This document shows, piece by piece, positions 12,370-24,758 of a stretch of 64,000 nt of DNA. The notes below the pieces were generated by a model. That model saw nothing but the letters and a program-made list of their open reading frames with translations, made no database searches and was not told the origin of the DNA. Positions within the stretch are counted from its first letter, which is position 1. Each line of letters starts with the position of its first letter. The position numbers and the translations under genes were made by a program. The stretch comes from Cornus controversa (lineage: Eukaryota > Streptophyta > Magnoliopsida > Cornales > Cornaceae), in the NCBI GenBank assembly GCA_026545225.1, contig CM048845.1, positions 2,870,501 through 2,934,500 on the forward strand, read 5' to 3'.

Positions 12370-13530
12370 AAATATGCGACTAAGACGTCGACGAATGGCA
12401 GTCGGGGGTGAGGTACCCGAGGGAGACCATTTAATTAATAATATAACTGCTGCTCTCTGAGACTTTGTACGAACAACCACTAATGAGGTACAATAATTAG
12501 TAGCACAACCAGAAGAAAATAAGGTTGAAAGGAGATTCAGATTCATCACTCGCTTTAAGAAGTTGATACCTCCAAGCTTTGAGGGAAGTTCTGATTCGTT
12601 GATAGCAGATAATTGGTTGGAACAAGTGGAAAAGCACTTAAAAATGATGTCCACACCCGATAATGGCATGAAAGTCATTTTTGCTACAGATTTGTTTTTG
12701 GGTAAAGCTGAACTTTGGTGGAAGTTTATGAGTGACCGACACGACATTGAGACGATGCCATGGGAAGAGTTTAAGAGTCTATTCCTTGAGTATTATTTTT
12801 CTAGACCAAAGAGGAGGGTTTTGAGGAAGGAATTTGAGGATTTGGTTCATGATGGCATAACTGTCACAGAATATGAGAATAAGTTCAATTCTCTTTCATG
12901 CTTCACACCCGAAGTAATGAGAGATGAATAAGAGAAGACTTGGAGGTTCGTTAACGGACTTCATCATTTGGTGAGACCTTATGTGTCAATTCTGGGATTG
13001 AAATTATATGCTGAGGCAGTAGAGAAATCCTTGATGGCAGAAACTGAAGTGAAAGATAAGCAAGAGAAGAGAGAGGCATTGAGGCAAAGTAAGGCTTTGA
13101 CAGTGGCTTCCGAGGAATATGCAAGGAAGAAGTTCAAGGGTGGTTCATCTCATTTAGTGCGTTTAGTGGGACAGCCAATGGCACGTTTGACACCCACTAT
13201 TCATTTGCCTTAAACATATGCTAGACCAGAAAGGGTGTGCTACCAATGTAAGCAACCGGTACACTTCAAGATGGATTGTCCTATGATTTAACCTAGCACA
13301 ATGACATTCATTGGTTGTGGACAGCAGGGACATATGAGGAGAGAGTGCCCACAGTAGGGTAGGAATGATAAGGGTGGATAGAGTGCTCAGCAGAGGCCTA
13401 CTCATACCGTGACTGCATAGTCGAGCTATAGAGCCATGCCTCCATCGCAGCCAACTTTGTCTGCACAGAGTGCGAAACCAGTGAGGGGATCTACCCCTAG
13501 TGCATCCACACAATAGACAAGTTTTTGGGC
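12370..13530 (+). pseudogene. gag of the Ty3/gypsy element
   Basis: The capsid-like core lies at 12563-12931 (PPSFEGSSDSLIADNWLEQV, then AELWWKF, then YYFSRPKRRVLRKEFEDL), followed after one stop by 12968-13213. A zinc knuckle CYQCKQPVHFKMDC at about 13240 keeps its C-x2-C-x4-H-x4-C spacing. A second knuckle (GCGQQGHMRREC near 13306) has lost its first cysteine. Several in-frame TAG and TAA codons interrupt the frame, some at likely former CAG or TGG codons. Gag would normally build the virus-like particle that packages the element RNA in the cytoplasm. Confidence 0.85.
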
Positions 13531-13539
13531 TGGTGGAGC

Positions 13540-14150
13540 ATAGGATCAGAGGGTATAATGTAGGGTATATGCAATGACACCGGCAAACACCTCAGCATGA
13601 CCTTTAGTGGTTAGAGGTATATTTATGGTGTATAGTTCTTGGGCAAGTGTATTGACTGATTCAGGTGCATCTTATTCATTTATTACTACATCATTTATAC
13701 GGACACTAGGCTAGAGATTAGTCTATTGGGTAAAGCAGCTTGTGTTAATACACCAGTAAGCAGTACAGTGATTCTTAATAGAATCTGTGGGGGATGTGTT
13801 ATTCTCCTAGATATGAGCAGTTTTGATATCATCCTAGAGATGGATTGGTTATCAGAGTTCCATACTATGATAGACTATTTTAGAGGGAGAGTGACGATTT
13901 GCACGCCCGAGGGCGATTACTTTTGTTTTGTGGGAGATCAAAGTGACTCCTATACTTCATCATTTTATGGCATTAGCAGTCAAGAGCAACACAGTTTTAT
14001 CTTGGCTAGTCCTTTGACCGAGGGAGAGGAGATTCTGAGAGAGGTATATCCGGCAGTGGTGTGTGATTTCTTGGATGTATTTTCAGAGGATTTGATAGAT
14101 TTACCTCCCAAGAGAGAGGTAGAGTTGGGATTCATCTTATACCAGGTACG
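13540..14150 (+). pseudogene. Aspartic protease region of the Ty3/gypsy element
   Basis: The active-site triad is visible as LTDSGASYSFI near 13650, so the catalytic aspartate is kept. The frame then breaks after IRTLG near 13710. The frame at 13726-14190 holds the later strand (DIILEMDWLSEFHTMIDY) and the PR-RT linker ([25 protein letters not shown]). The protease would process the Gag-Pol polyprotein; here it is frameshifted. Confidence 0.85.
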
Positions 14151-15340
14151 GCGCCCATCTCCATGTCACCATATCGGATGGCATCGATGAAATTAGTGGA
14201 ATTGAAGTGACAATTAGATGATTTGAAAGCTAAAGGCTTTATTATACCGAGTGCATCACTGTGGGGAGCACCAATATTGTTTGCTAAGAAGAAAGATGGT
14301 TCTTTGAGATTGTGCATTGATTATCAAAAGTTGAATCATGTGGCAATCAAAAATAAGTATCCGTTGCCGAGGATGGATGACCTTTTTGATTAATCAAAGG
14401 GAGCTCACTATTTCTCTAAAATTGACCTATGGTCAGGATATTACCAATTAAGAGTGAAGGATGAGGATATCCATAAAAGGGCATTCCGTACGTGATATGG
14501 ACACTATGAATTCTTTGTAAGCCATTTAGTTTGACTAATGCACCGACGATATTTATGGATTTGATGAACTACGCATTACATGACTACCTTGATACTTTTG
14601 TGGTAGTATTTGTGGATGACATACTTGTGTACTCATCTTTAGAAGAGGAGCATGGGTTATACTTGAGGACAGTTATGCAAATTTTTAGAGAGCACCGATT
14701 GTATGCTAAGTATGAAAAGTGCGAGTTCTGGCTCCAAGAGTTGGAATTCCTTGGGCATGTTGCTTTCGGAGGTGGAGTTTCAGTTGATCCATCTAAGATT
14801 GAGGTTGTGATAAGTTGGGAGAGTCCAAAGAGCGTCTTTGAGATTCAGAGTTTTCTTGGTTTGGCAGGCTACTATAGAAGGTTTGTGAAGGACTTCTTTA
14901 GTATTCCAGCACCTATGACACGACTCACTCGTAAAGGTGTGAAGTTTGTGTGGAATGAAGCATGTGAGTTAGCCTTTCGTGAATTAAAGAAGTGGTTGAC
15001 TACAGCTCCTATTTTGCTGATACTCGAGCGTGGTTTGGGGTATGTGATTTATTGTAATCCTTCAAGAAGCGAACTAGGTTGTATATTGATGCAATGTGAC
15101 GGAGTAGTTGTTTACGGGTCTAGACAATTAAAGACTCACAAGCATAATTATCCTAAGCATGATCTAGAGCAAGCGGCAGTGATCTTTGCCTTAAAAGGGT
15201 GGAGACATTACTTGTATGGTGAGAAATTCAAGGTGTATTTAGATCATAAAAGTCTCAAGTACTTTTTCTCCTAAAATGACTTGAACATGAGACAGATGCG
15301 ATAGGTTGAGTATATGGAGGATTACAATTTTGATTTACAA
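14150..15340 (+). pseudogene. Reverse transcriptase and RNase H of the Ty3/gypsy element
   Basis: The RT fingers and palm read [35 protein letters not shown] and [10 protein letters not shown], with stops near 14208 and 14390 and a frameshift near 14520. The frame at 14531-15274 (247 aa) keeps the catalytic FVDDIL motif, the connection ([20 protein letters not shown]) and the start of RNase H. There the family's usual YCDAS reads YCNPS, so a catalytic Asp appears replaced by Asn. The frame ends at TAA after SLKYFFS, where the family usually continues. Confidence 0.9.
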
Positions 15341-15359
15341 TCCATATGGGGAAAGCAAA

Positions 15360-16840
15360 TGTAATGGTGGATGCATTGAGCAGAAAGTCTCATGAGACTC
15401 TAGCTAGCATAGCTATACAAGAATGGAAAATGATGGAAGATTTCTCAGAGTTGGGATTATACTTAAGTGGCGATAGTGAGCCAACTACGTTGTTTAGCTT
15501 GGTAGCTTAACCTATACTTATGAGAAAGATGATTGAGGCACAGAAGCGAAATAGTGAGTTGGAGGCCATTCACTCAAAATACTAACGGTACGATAGTGAT
15601 AGATTGGACCTTGCATTCTGATGGGGGTCTATGATTTAGAGGATTGATGGTAGTTCCTTCTTATTGTTGTGATGATGTATCATAAAAATTTCAACATTCT
15701 CGTTTTCCAGTTCATCCTAGTAGAACAAAAATGTATCACAATGTGAGACATCAATATTGGTGGCGAGGTATAAAGAATGATGTAGTACAGTTTGTGGCAA
15801 GATGCCATACTTGTCAACAAGTAAAGGCAGAGCATTAGAAACCAGTTGGGTTATTACAGTCATTGCCAGTGGTAGAGTGGAAATGGGAACATATTACCAT
15901 GGATTTTGTGACGAGTCTTTCAAGATCAAATAAGGGCAATGATACAGTTTGGGTTATTGTGGACAGATTGACCAAAATAGCTCACTTCTTGCCTATGAGG
16001 TCGACTGATGATATGAGGAGGCTCAGTAAGCATTATGTGGAGTAGATTATGAGGCTACATGGGGTTCTAGTATCCATTGTATAGGATAAGGATCCACGAT
16101 TCACTTTGAGATTCTAGCAGGGATTCTAGACAGTGTTTGACACTGAGTTGCATTTTAGCACAACATTCCATCCTTAGACTGATGGACAGTTAAAGTGTAT
16201 CATACAAATATTGGAGGATATGCTTCGTGTTTATATTCTTGATTTTAGCAGTGGTTAGGAGGACCATTTGCCACTAGTAGAGTTTGCGTACAACAACAGT
16301 TATCAGGCCAATATTGAGATGGCACCATTTGAGGCATTGTATGGCAGACCTTGTAGATCTCCAATTTATTGGACTGAGGTGGGTGAGATTGCAGCCTTAG
16401 GGCCAGATATTGTATATGAGACAACAGAAAAGATCAAGTTGATTAAACAACTATTGTTGATAGCTCAGAGTAGACAAAAGAGCTATACCGATCGGAGGAG
16501 GAGACTGTTATCCTTTGAGGTGGGAGACTATGTATTTATGAAGGTTTTTCCATAGAAAGGATTGATGCATTTTGGGTGGAGTGGCAAGTTATTTCCTAGA
16601 TAGATTAGGCCATTTGAGATCCTTGAGTGTGTTGGTGAGGTAGCTTCCAGATTGGTTTTACCACTATAGTTAGAAAAGGTTCACAACGTAATCCCTATTT
16701 CAATGTTGAGGAAATATGAACATGATCCATCACATGTCTTAAGTTGGGTAGACCTTGAGGTTGACGAGAATGTCACCTATGAGGAGAGACCAATTCAAAT
16801 TCTTGATGCTAAAGAACAAGTCTAAAGGGTAAGACCATTC
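15360..16840 (+). pseudogene. Integrase of the Ty3/gypsy element
   Basis: The zinc-binding N-terminus is recognisable near 15710-15835 (H...H, then CHTCQQVKAEH). The catalytic core follows: WKWEHITMDFVTSL (15880), TVWVIVDRLTKIAHFLP (15945), DKDPRFT near 16087, and TDGQ near 16180. The C-terminal part at 16268-16555 reads FAYNNSYQANIEMAPFEA. TAG and TAA codons occur at about 15584, 16042, 16082, 16118, 16174 and 16258, so it is dead. Integrase would insert the cDNA into the host genome. Confidence 0.88.
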
Positions 16841-16981
16841 CTTTGATCAAGGTTTTGTGGCATCATCACAATGTTGAGGAACCTACTTGGGAATGAGAGT
16901 AGGAAGTTTTTTCTAAGTATCCTGACTTGTTTCCTTCAGGTATGGCCTGATTTCGGGAATGAAATCATTTTAAGTTGGGTA

Positions 16982-19580
16982 TGTTGTAAGAATCGTGACC
17001 ATTTTTGGCCGATTTTTCTTTAATTTCATTTACTGTCATATTAATACTTTAAATGATTATATATGTATTTTAAATGTAAAATTCATATTTTGAAAACCTA
17101 TTTAAGGTTTTGAAAAAATTTTGGAGCGTTTGGCAAAAGTTGACTTTTTCGGGTCCTGTCCCGCAGGCACAAAAAATTTGCAAGTGTCAAAATGACACCA
17201 AATTTGGAGGGTAACTTAAATAAAATATTTTATGTGTTATGAAGTAGATTTTGTGTCAATCGAAGTTACGAAAATCAAAAATAGAGCCCGAGAATGTTTA
17301 GTGAAAGGTAGTGGCATTTTTGTAAATAAGTAAAGGTTAAAATCTATAAATGGAAAGAGAATGGCCCAGCCATCATTTCTCATTCTCTTCAACTGAATGG
17401 TAAGAACAATACATATCTATATATAGCTATATCATCTTCTTCACTTCTCTATCAAATTTGAAAAGCTTAGGCCGAGAATTGGGCAACGCCAAAGAAGAGA
17501 GAAACGGTATATGCATTGAGGGCTCAAGTTTGATCTATCTGGAATTAATTTAGGATAAAGTTTAATTTTTGGTGAGAATTGGGGAAAATAATTTGGAAGC
17601 TCTTCTAAATTGAGGTAGTGATGCATAACCCATAGAATCTGGAGTTTTTGTGAGTATATTGGTTATCTATGACAACCAATTGGGTATGTGGGTATAATTA
17701 GATATTTTTTAATATCAAAGCATGCTAAATTATGTCATTTAATGAATTATCAATGTTAATTGATGTAGTTGCATGTTTATAATTGCCTTAGATGAGTGTA
17801 TAAGCATGTTAAGGTTGAGTTGTGAAGTAACTATGTGAATCCCTGTGTATGTGTGAAGATGACACTTATGTGCTTGATAAAATGTCTTAGAAGTATGTTT
17901 AAATGTGAAACATGATTAAGTATCTATATAAGTGGTATGAAAGGTGCAATATATGAAATATGTTCAATGTGAGAGTATGGGAGGTTTATTTGGAAATTGT
18001 ACAAACATGACAAATAAATGCTACATTAGCTTGAATCGCATGTGTACGTTTATTATGAGCATATTGAATATATCTTCATTCATTGGGAAGTGCATGATGA
18101 GGATGGTAGAGTTCAATTTGGGCGGTAAAGTCCACTCGGTGAACAGTGAGGTATTCTGGTTAAGGTAACCCTCGTGAGGTATTCTAGTAAAGGTAACCTT
18201 CGTGGATTGATTTGTGGTGAGGTATTCCGATAAAGGTAACCCTCATGAAGTGATCTGGTAAATGAGTTTTAGTTAAATAGGATTGGTTGTTCAAGGAAAT
18301 TGGAGACCAATAGATGTGTGGATAGGATGAGGGAGTTGTGCATATCATGTTGTTTTACACTTTGCTTATGATATGGTTGTGATACATGGATATTTGTTTA
18401 ACATGATTAAGTACAAATGTATGTTTATATGGTATTCACAGGACTTATGGAATTATGTTTTAGACATTCCTACTGAGCGTGTGATTTATTATCCCATAAA
18501 GATTAACTTTTTTTAGGAAATAGAAATGAGGTGGCGGAGTCTCCCGAACGGTAGAGTTGGCGTGGAGCAGTTTCGATTTCAGTTAAAGACTTTATATTGC
18601 TTTATTTGAATGCATGTCCTGATTGTGAACTATGTGCATGTGACAAATATGTAATGTCCATTTATGTTCCGAGAACAAGTATCGTTTATGCTTTGTGGTT
18701 GTATACGTTTATATATGAATTTTATCATATGATGTTCATGACTTATGATTTCATACATTGTGAGCATGGTATTGATCATAGTAGAATGCTAGATGTTTAA
18801 ATGATAATCCATTCATTTATGTTTATTTCCATATGTATAAACTTGTGAGAATGGTTGTGTTGATGTATATGTGAAACGTATTGCATAGATGTGTTAAGGA
18901 TGGATATTGGACCAAAAATGACCAAGCTGTGAGGCTGGAGGATTTTCTGCAGAGATAGGTTTTGATTGTGCGAAACCCTTGTTTTGCATTATCAGGATTT
19001 TTGATCATGTGAAACTAAGGTTTCGATCATACAAAAAATTGCAAGGTTGTGGATTGTCAGAAGTCTCGGGGGATGGAATTCTTTGATAGTACTTCGATAA
19101 GACCTTGATCATGCGAACCATTTCGATCATGCAAAACCATGTTTTTGATTGTGCGAACACTTTTGATCATACAAAATAGTACTTTCGATTATGTGAAACC
19201 AGCAAGGACTCTGTGTGTTCAAGAGACCAATATATGTATCATTCTAATACAATGTATACATAGTGGACATAACTGGCTTATGTATGCATGTAGACATGAT
19301 ATTAGCGATATAACGTATGTTTCCACTGATTTTGTGATTACAATTTAGATTGGTTAATCATTGTAATGTATCTAGTACGAGATTGACGTATTTAACTAAT
19401 GTAAAGACTTCCGATGTATGTAATGATCCTAGTGGTCCGAGTGGCAACCGGGGTGATCTTAATGACTTGTCATGGCTATCTGGGTCATGAAGTGGCCATC
19501 GGGCGATCATGACACCTCACTACTCAAAATACTAGCTCGGACTGGGGGAGTCCCGGTGGTTCGGATCTCGAGGCGTGACA
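16982..19580 (+). repeat. 3' LTR, longer copy
   Basis: Starts TGTTGTAAGAATCGTGACC and ends GAGGCGTGACA. It keeps the 575-bp region missing from the 5' LTR (17364-17938), including a leader-like TCATTTCTCATTCTCTTC segment and the ATATCTATATATAG TATA-like run near 17412. The TGCGAA-type motif run lies at 18965-19200. No good polypurine tract precedes it (AAATCATTTTAAGTTGGGTA), which has probably decayed. Confidence 0.85.
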
Positions 19581-20079
19581 AGCGCTGAGGGGCCCTAACA
19601 CTCCAAGCTTCCTTCACCAAAATAAGCTTTTCTTTCTACAACTTGCCAAAAGTGGGGGCATCAACATAAATCTTTATATTCTTATTAGGGAACAGATGAT
19701 AGTTGTTGTCCTCTAATCTAACTAGGTGGAGAGAATAGCTGAACAAAAGGTTATTTAGACCTAAGTTCAATTTGTAAACATGATTTAAAGAAAGTAGACA
19801 ACAAACGATGTGAAGGAAATTAGGATTTAATTGAAGCAATGCAAGCCTCAGTTTGTAAAGAATAAAGCTGAAGAAATGATGAAGAGGAAACCTAAAAGTT
19901 TTCAAATGAGAAACCAAAATATGGACTTCACCTTTTCTGACTCCTTCACCGGTACTATAGTTAGAATCCAAGGGGTAACCCTCGATTATGACATCACTAG
20001 GGATACGACATTCCTTCCGAATCCTCTCAACATCAACTAACTGCTTAGTCACTAGAGCAACGGCCATACCCTGGTCAAA
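19581..20079 (-). pseudogene. PF04195-type gag-like core (middle part of split Tat gene)
   Basis: The minus frame 20067-19636 (143 aa) reads LVDVERIRKECRIPSDVIIE, then FRFPLHHFFSFILYKLRLAL, LQLNPNFLHIVCCLLSLNH and ending APTFGKL. This order matches the plant 'putative gypsy type transposon' domain (Transposase_28, PF04195) from memory. A TAG after FGKL sits where the family usually has Trp, and WSVRAPQR follows up to the insertion edge at 19581. The gene then resumes at 10000 downwards (FPIPSMFGDAVIPFVTF). Function unknown; it belongs to a retroelement, not to host metabolism. Confidence 0.6.
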
Positions 20080-21582
20080 TGTGACTACTTGATTCGTGTG
20101 TGAGTGTGACTCAAAAAGTATATCAATTAAAAATTTTCACACTTCGCAATAAAATGAATTCCTTGCAGAATAGGGCTATCGAAAGGGGTATCGTACCTCA
20201 GGGATTATGGTCTGATGAGTTGGAATACTGAATTAATTCTAATTAAATTTATAAATAGGAGAAATTTATTTTTTAAACTAATTAAAAAGTAAAATAAAAT
20301 AAATCAAAGTAAAATAGAAAGTGAAGATAATATGAGAGAAATCTAGGGTATTTGTCTTCACCACTAACTCCACAATTAACGGTCAATTGAATCAACTATG
20401 GGGAATTACATCATGCATAAGTGGTGTCGGTGGCTACAAGCTCACCTTCATCCGTCAAGAAGATAACATATGATTAAGGCTAAGTCATGGACTATCTTCG
20501 ATTGGCATGGGCCATCTACCTAACTACTCTAATCTAGAGTACAGTATGGTTCATCTTCTCTAGGCATAATCCATCAAATCTTTTAATGATATATTCAGTG
20601 ATTACCATTGTGTAATAATCACTCTCATGATCACAGAAAATAAGAGAGATTGAGTTCAATAACAACAACTAAATATCTAAGATAAGATAAGAAATCATTG
20701 AGATTGAATTTACAAGACTTTTATTGCTCAATTTTATAATAAGAATCCTCTAAATTACACAATCTATGCATGTATATAAAGGTCCCCAATAATTAAAACA
20801 ATCAAACCATTGATGCTTTGTTAGGGCTACATCAAAACCCTAGTGGATGAACTAGCCGCTCATGGTAGAAGAAGAAGCTTCAACTGTTGAGAAAGAAGGC
20901 ATCATCTTCATGAATTATGCGTATGACTTCGCTCTCCAATGGCTCTGCAAATATGTTTCTGTTCTCTTTTCAGCCCTCTCAGACTCTCCAATCTCTGTAA
21001 TCTCTTTTCCAACTCAGCCTCCAAGTCTTCATTTTATTCCCCAAGAGAATACACCAAACTCCTAATCCAATTAGGAATTAATTAGGTTTTCCCGCAGCAC
21101 TAATCAGGTGGGTTTTTCCTGCTGACGTTCGGCCCAACTTTTGACCCACTAGAAGTCCGATTCACAGAATTTTTGTGAAATACAAAAGTGTGCAGAATCA
21201 AATTTTGTTCAATCATGCAAGAAGATTAAGTCAATTTGAGGCTCAAAAATAAGACTTCTTGTCCTTTTTCCAAAATGGGATTAAGACTGTATTATGAGCA
21301 GATTTGGGCTTCAGGCCCGAAACCTTCTTAAGCAGCTGTAATTCTCTTGGACCTCTTCCTTGGGCTGATTTGAGTTAAAATAAATGGTTGAATGGATCTC
21401 CTAGATGTAGGCTTCATCTAACCATCTTGGATGTCTTCTTTAAAAGCCCAAAATCATGGTTTTAACTGAAATAATCATTAAGGCCCTGAAAATACAGAAA
21501 ACACTAAAACAAAGTAAAATAACAAAATAATCTATCACTAAGAGAATAAAATACATAAGTTAAGAGGCTAGAATGCGTAACA
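20080..21582 (-). repeat. LTR-like insertion inside the antisense gag-like gene
   Basis: On the minus strand it begins TGTTACGCATTC (plus 21582) and ends AGTAGTCACA (plus 20080). Near the minus 3' end it has CCCTGAGGTACGATACC (about 20185-20200), similar to the CTCTGTGGGATCGACACCC text at 55215, a signature I know from some Ty3/gypsy LTR regions. The flanks TCAAA (plus left) and TTCAA (plus right) are close to but not exact target duplications. The host frame resumes on both sides (VVIGVE before, FDQGMAVALV after). It has no credible coding sequence, so a solo LTR is the best reading. Confidence 0.5.
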
Positions 21583-21711
21583 TTCAACGCCTATCACTAC
21601 TTCCTCAACAGTAACAATGGGTTGGACAGTTTCTATGATCTAAAGAGATGAACTAGACATATCAATCTCATAGTTATCAGAATGAGTATGGTCGCTATTG
21701 CTCGAGGACAT
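21583..21711 (-). pseudogene. N-terminus of the Tat-type antisense gag-like gene
   Basis: The minus strand from ATG at 21711 reads MSSSNSDHTHSDNYEIDMSS, a stop (TAG near 21641), and then VQPIVTVEEVVIGVE up to the 21582 insertion edge. The Ser/Asp-rich start is a plausible disordered N-terminus. Together with 20079-19581 and 10000-8530 it forms one gene now split by two insertions. Confidence 0.45.
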
Positions 21712-22002
21712 CGTAAAGAGAAAAAGATGTGGGTAAAAGAATGAAAACTGACCTTTGAAAATAAATCGGTACCAGAAAATTCAAAGGAAATGAATCTGAA
21801 AGAGAAGCAGTTACAGAAGATTTGTGGCTGAAAATAATGAAGTGTCAAGACAAAAAGCACAAAGGTAACGTAAAAGGGTCACTTATGTGCTTATTGTCAT
21901 CGCTGGTACCTCAGCATTAATGAGGGTCCTCGATACAGGCAATAAAATGATGAAGGCATCTATAGAAATTTCCTCCTATTTGGGCAAGCTCATACTGAAA
22001 GG

Positions 22003-22016
22003 AATTGGGGGCAAAG
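22003..22016 (+). other. Polypurine tract of the Tat-type element
   Basis: The run GGAATTGGGGGCAAAG ends directly before TGTAGGGATA, the LTR start. A similar AATTAGGGGGCAAT tract precedes the LTR on the minus strand at 25203. Confidence 0.5.
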
Positions 22017-22666
22017 TGTAGGGATAAAAATCCCCTAGCTGTTCACATGGGCTGACTGACACGCGAATAGCCAAATCCATGAGGAATTAAGCCTAAAGTT
22101 CAGTAGAAAGCCCCAAAAGATAGCCTTAAAAGAAAGAATGGGCCAAGTCACCCTATTAAAGGCCAAATCGGCCCAATGAAGACATCAGTCTAACTCACGT
22201 TAGGAATCTATGTGCTTGAGAGAAAAGATAGCTGCAAATATAAAAATTGAAATCCTAGAGGGATTCCAATTTCAACTTGTATAAATAATTAAAAAAATGA
22301 ATGAAAGAAGGATTCTCTTTTCCTCTTAAAAAATATATTATGTTCTTAGATTTTTGGGTATGTGCAGCAAATTAATTGGTAGGAAATCAGCCAAGCAATT
22401 TCTTGTGCTAATAGGAAGCAAAGAAGGTAAAAAATATATATATATCTATATATATTATAATATAAAGGATAATTATAGTATTATAAAATAAGAGATGATG
22501 CATTAATGAGTTTAATGACCTTCTTGTCATTTTCTTTAAAAGAAAAATATAAGTGAAGTATAATCGTTGAAAAGGGGAGTTCGAATATCACCTCCTATAA
22601 TTTAAATTTATTGTATTGTCAATTTAAAGTTATTACAATCTAAACACATTATACGACACTCGGGAC
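22017..22666 (+). repeat. 3' LTR of the Tat-type element
   Basis: Starts TGTAGGGATAAAAATCCCC after a polypurine tract and probably ends ACACTCGGGACA at 22666. It contains a TATA box (TATAAATA at 22280-22287) followed by a pyrimidine-rich leader. With the antisense PF04195-type gene just upstream (21711 downwards) this is the arrangement described for Tat-lineage Ty3/gypsy elements. The right end is less certain than the left. Confidence 0.5.
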
Positions 22667-24758
22667 AGATTCTAGAGGAAAGGATCCTCATCCCTTACTG
22701 CTCCTCTCTTTATTGTAATTAAAAAGACAAATATACACAACCCGCAGGCATCATGAGTTGGAGAAAGTGTACAATACTCCAGGGATACTAATGATATGGT
22801 ATCTTGAGAAGTGTAAGCCCTCCATTTCTCCTTGATTGTAGAGAAATTGGTAATTTTCAAACGAGATGGAGGACTTATACTTGTCGAGAATGCCACATCA
22901 TCAGTACCTCTAGGGTATTGTATAATTTCTTAGTTGGAGTTGATGTATTGCATGTAGCATATGTATATGTGTGTGAAATGTATTTATTTATTGCAGAAAC
23001 GTGACACATGTCGTATATGCACGTGTGCTTGATGTCATTCTTATGCATAGTGATAGCAACAATGATGATTACATGCTAACTCAATGCATGCGTTAGTGCC
23101 ACTCGGGGGGATGAAAGACGCTAGGGGATCACTTCAAACACTAATTAATTGACTCCAAAATAGTGAGTTTGGAAATAAAACCTTAAAACTCATTAAAAAA
23201 AAATTCACCTTCTCATGCTCCCTAATTGTTTCAAAATTTTGTTTATACCCCTTTAAAAATTTATTTTTTAAAATTTTATTTTTCAAAATTTATACAAAAT
23301 TTCCATTGTCCAAAAAACTTCAAACACATTAATTGGCCCCAAAATATAGTGAGTTTGGAAATAAAACCTTAAAACTCATAAAAAAATTTACCTTGAATTT
23401 TTTAGCTTTACTTTTAAATTCCAAATTCCGTGTAACATATTATTACTGTATTTATATTTACATATAACATGAATAATCTACATTATATCAGTTCAAGAGA
23501 GAGAAGGAAAATTTCATGTTTAATAAAATTACATGAACTTTTTTTGTCAAACATTTTGTTAGATAGTGTTTATAGGAAACTTATCTAGAATTATTTGTTA
23601 ATTTCCATTGGCAAAGTCTTAGGAGTATTACTAAGGAGGAAAACTAAAGTGTTATGAGACTAAAATGATGAAAATGTCAACAACATTTGGGCTTGCCTTT
23701 GCTTTAGAAGCACTAAAAAACAAAAGTGTTACGAGACTAAAATGACAAATATGTCAACAACAATTAGGCTTGCCTTTGCTTTGGGTCAGTTTTTGTTCAG
23801 TATCAATTAATCAGCCAGGCTGGCCGATTGAATTGTCAACGTTGTGGGCGTGCCAGAGCCATGATATCAGCTCGATGTAAACAGTTTGTCAAACACAAGT
23901 ATCTCCTTTGAAGGTTGTGTTGGATCAGGCGATTGACTAGGGAAAGAGAATACGAAACTCTCTATTGAGTTCTTTTTGCCTCAATTAAGATGAATTTTAA
24001 TTATGCGCAAAGAATTATGAGACTGAATTGTAGCAAGGAGGGAGGTAGAAGGAGGGAGATAGCAAAGACGGAGATAGAAAGTGAGGGAGATGTAGATAGA
24101 TAGACTGATTAGAGGAGGCCGAGAGCAAGAAATTATGAGGGAGATATAGATCGAGTAAGACTCAGAGCAATATTCTGGGAGAATATTGGTAGAGAGATAG
24201 ATTGCACGTGATGCAATTATTTTGTTGTGGTTGTGGGAACCTTTAATATAGAGTTTCATTCATTTATTTGTATCAAAAAATTACATCACTATCTATAACC
24301 CTAAATTACAAGATAATAATGAAATAAAAGAATTACATAAAAGGAAATAAATAAAATATATCATAATGCACCGTGTCTTCAAGTCCCTTTGATTGTAGCG
24401 TATTAACATGACCTCTATATAACTGATCCTTTAAGTAACAAGCTGATATTGATCCCCTACTAAACTCCCAAAGAGTCCAAGTCACACTTGCACTCATCCA
24501 CACAGCCAGCCTATTGTAGCCCTCAGCCTACTGTCGCAGTCATCAGCCTTCACTTATATAGAGTCCATGATTCACCAAAGTCTTCCAATGTAATCCATCT
24601 TCAGAAAAGTCCTTGTCTAATACAAACTAACCCATACATATACACAGACCATGTTATACATATATTCTGTATAGCAAACTTCATAGTGGTAACTTGATTA
24701 TAAAAGTCTTTATCCATGAAAAGTTTACCAATACGTAGACTTAATCTAGAGTCCAAAG
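22667..24758. repeat. AT-rich intergenic sequence with two small duplications
   Basis: I see no gene. A block with AGTGAGTTTGGAAATAAAAC and CCTTAAAACTCAT occurs near 23164 and again near 23350. A second block (GTGTTATGAGACTAAAATGA with GTCAACAACA and GGCTTGCCTTTGCTTT) occurs near 23650 and 23728. A purine-rich AGGGAGAT-type stretch spans 24030-24160. From about 24468 the text AAGAGTCCAAGTCACACTTG resembles the LTR of the next element, so an older LTR fragment may end there. Confidence 0.55.

Larger units (their letters stand above)
10001..19580 (+). mobile_element. Nearly full-length Ty3/gypsy retrotransposon, inactive
   Basis: The element has two LTRs (10001-11979 and 16982-19580), a PBS, then gag, protease, reverse transcriptase, RNase H and integrase in the Ty3/gypsy order. 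Every domain carries stops or frameshifts, so it cannot move by itself. The LTRs differ in length (1979 against 2599 bp). In one 235-bp stretch (about 10967-11200 against 18575-18810) I counted roughly 20 mismatches by hand, mostly transitions, so it is not a young insertion. It interrupts an antisense gag-like gene whose reading resumes on both sides. I could not find a clean 5-bp target duplication (flanks GGAAG and AGCGC). Confidence 0.9.

Noticed and set aside
20200-20240. Hammerhead ribozyme from the CTGATGAG text near 20210
   Set aside because: I could not find a matching stem II with a GAAA core in the required spacing.
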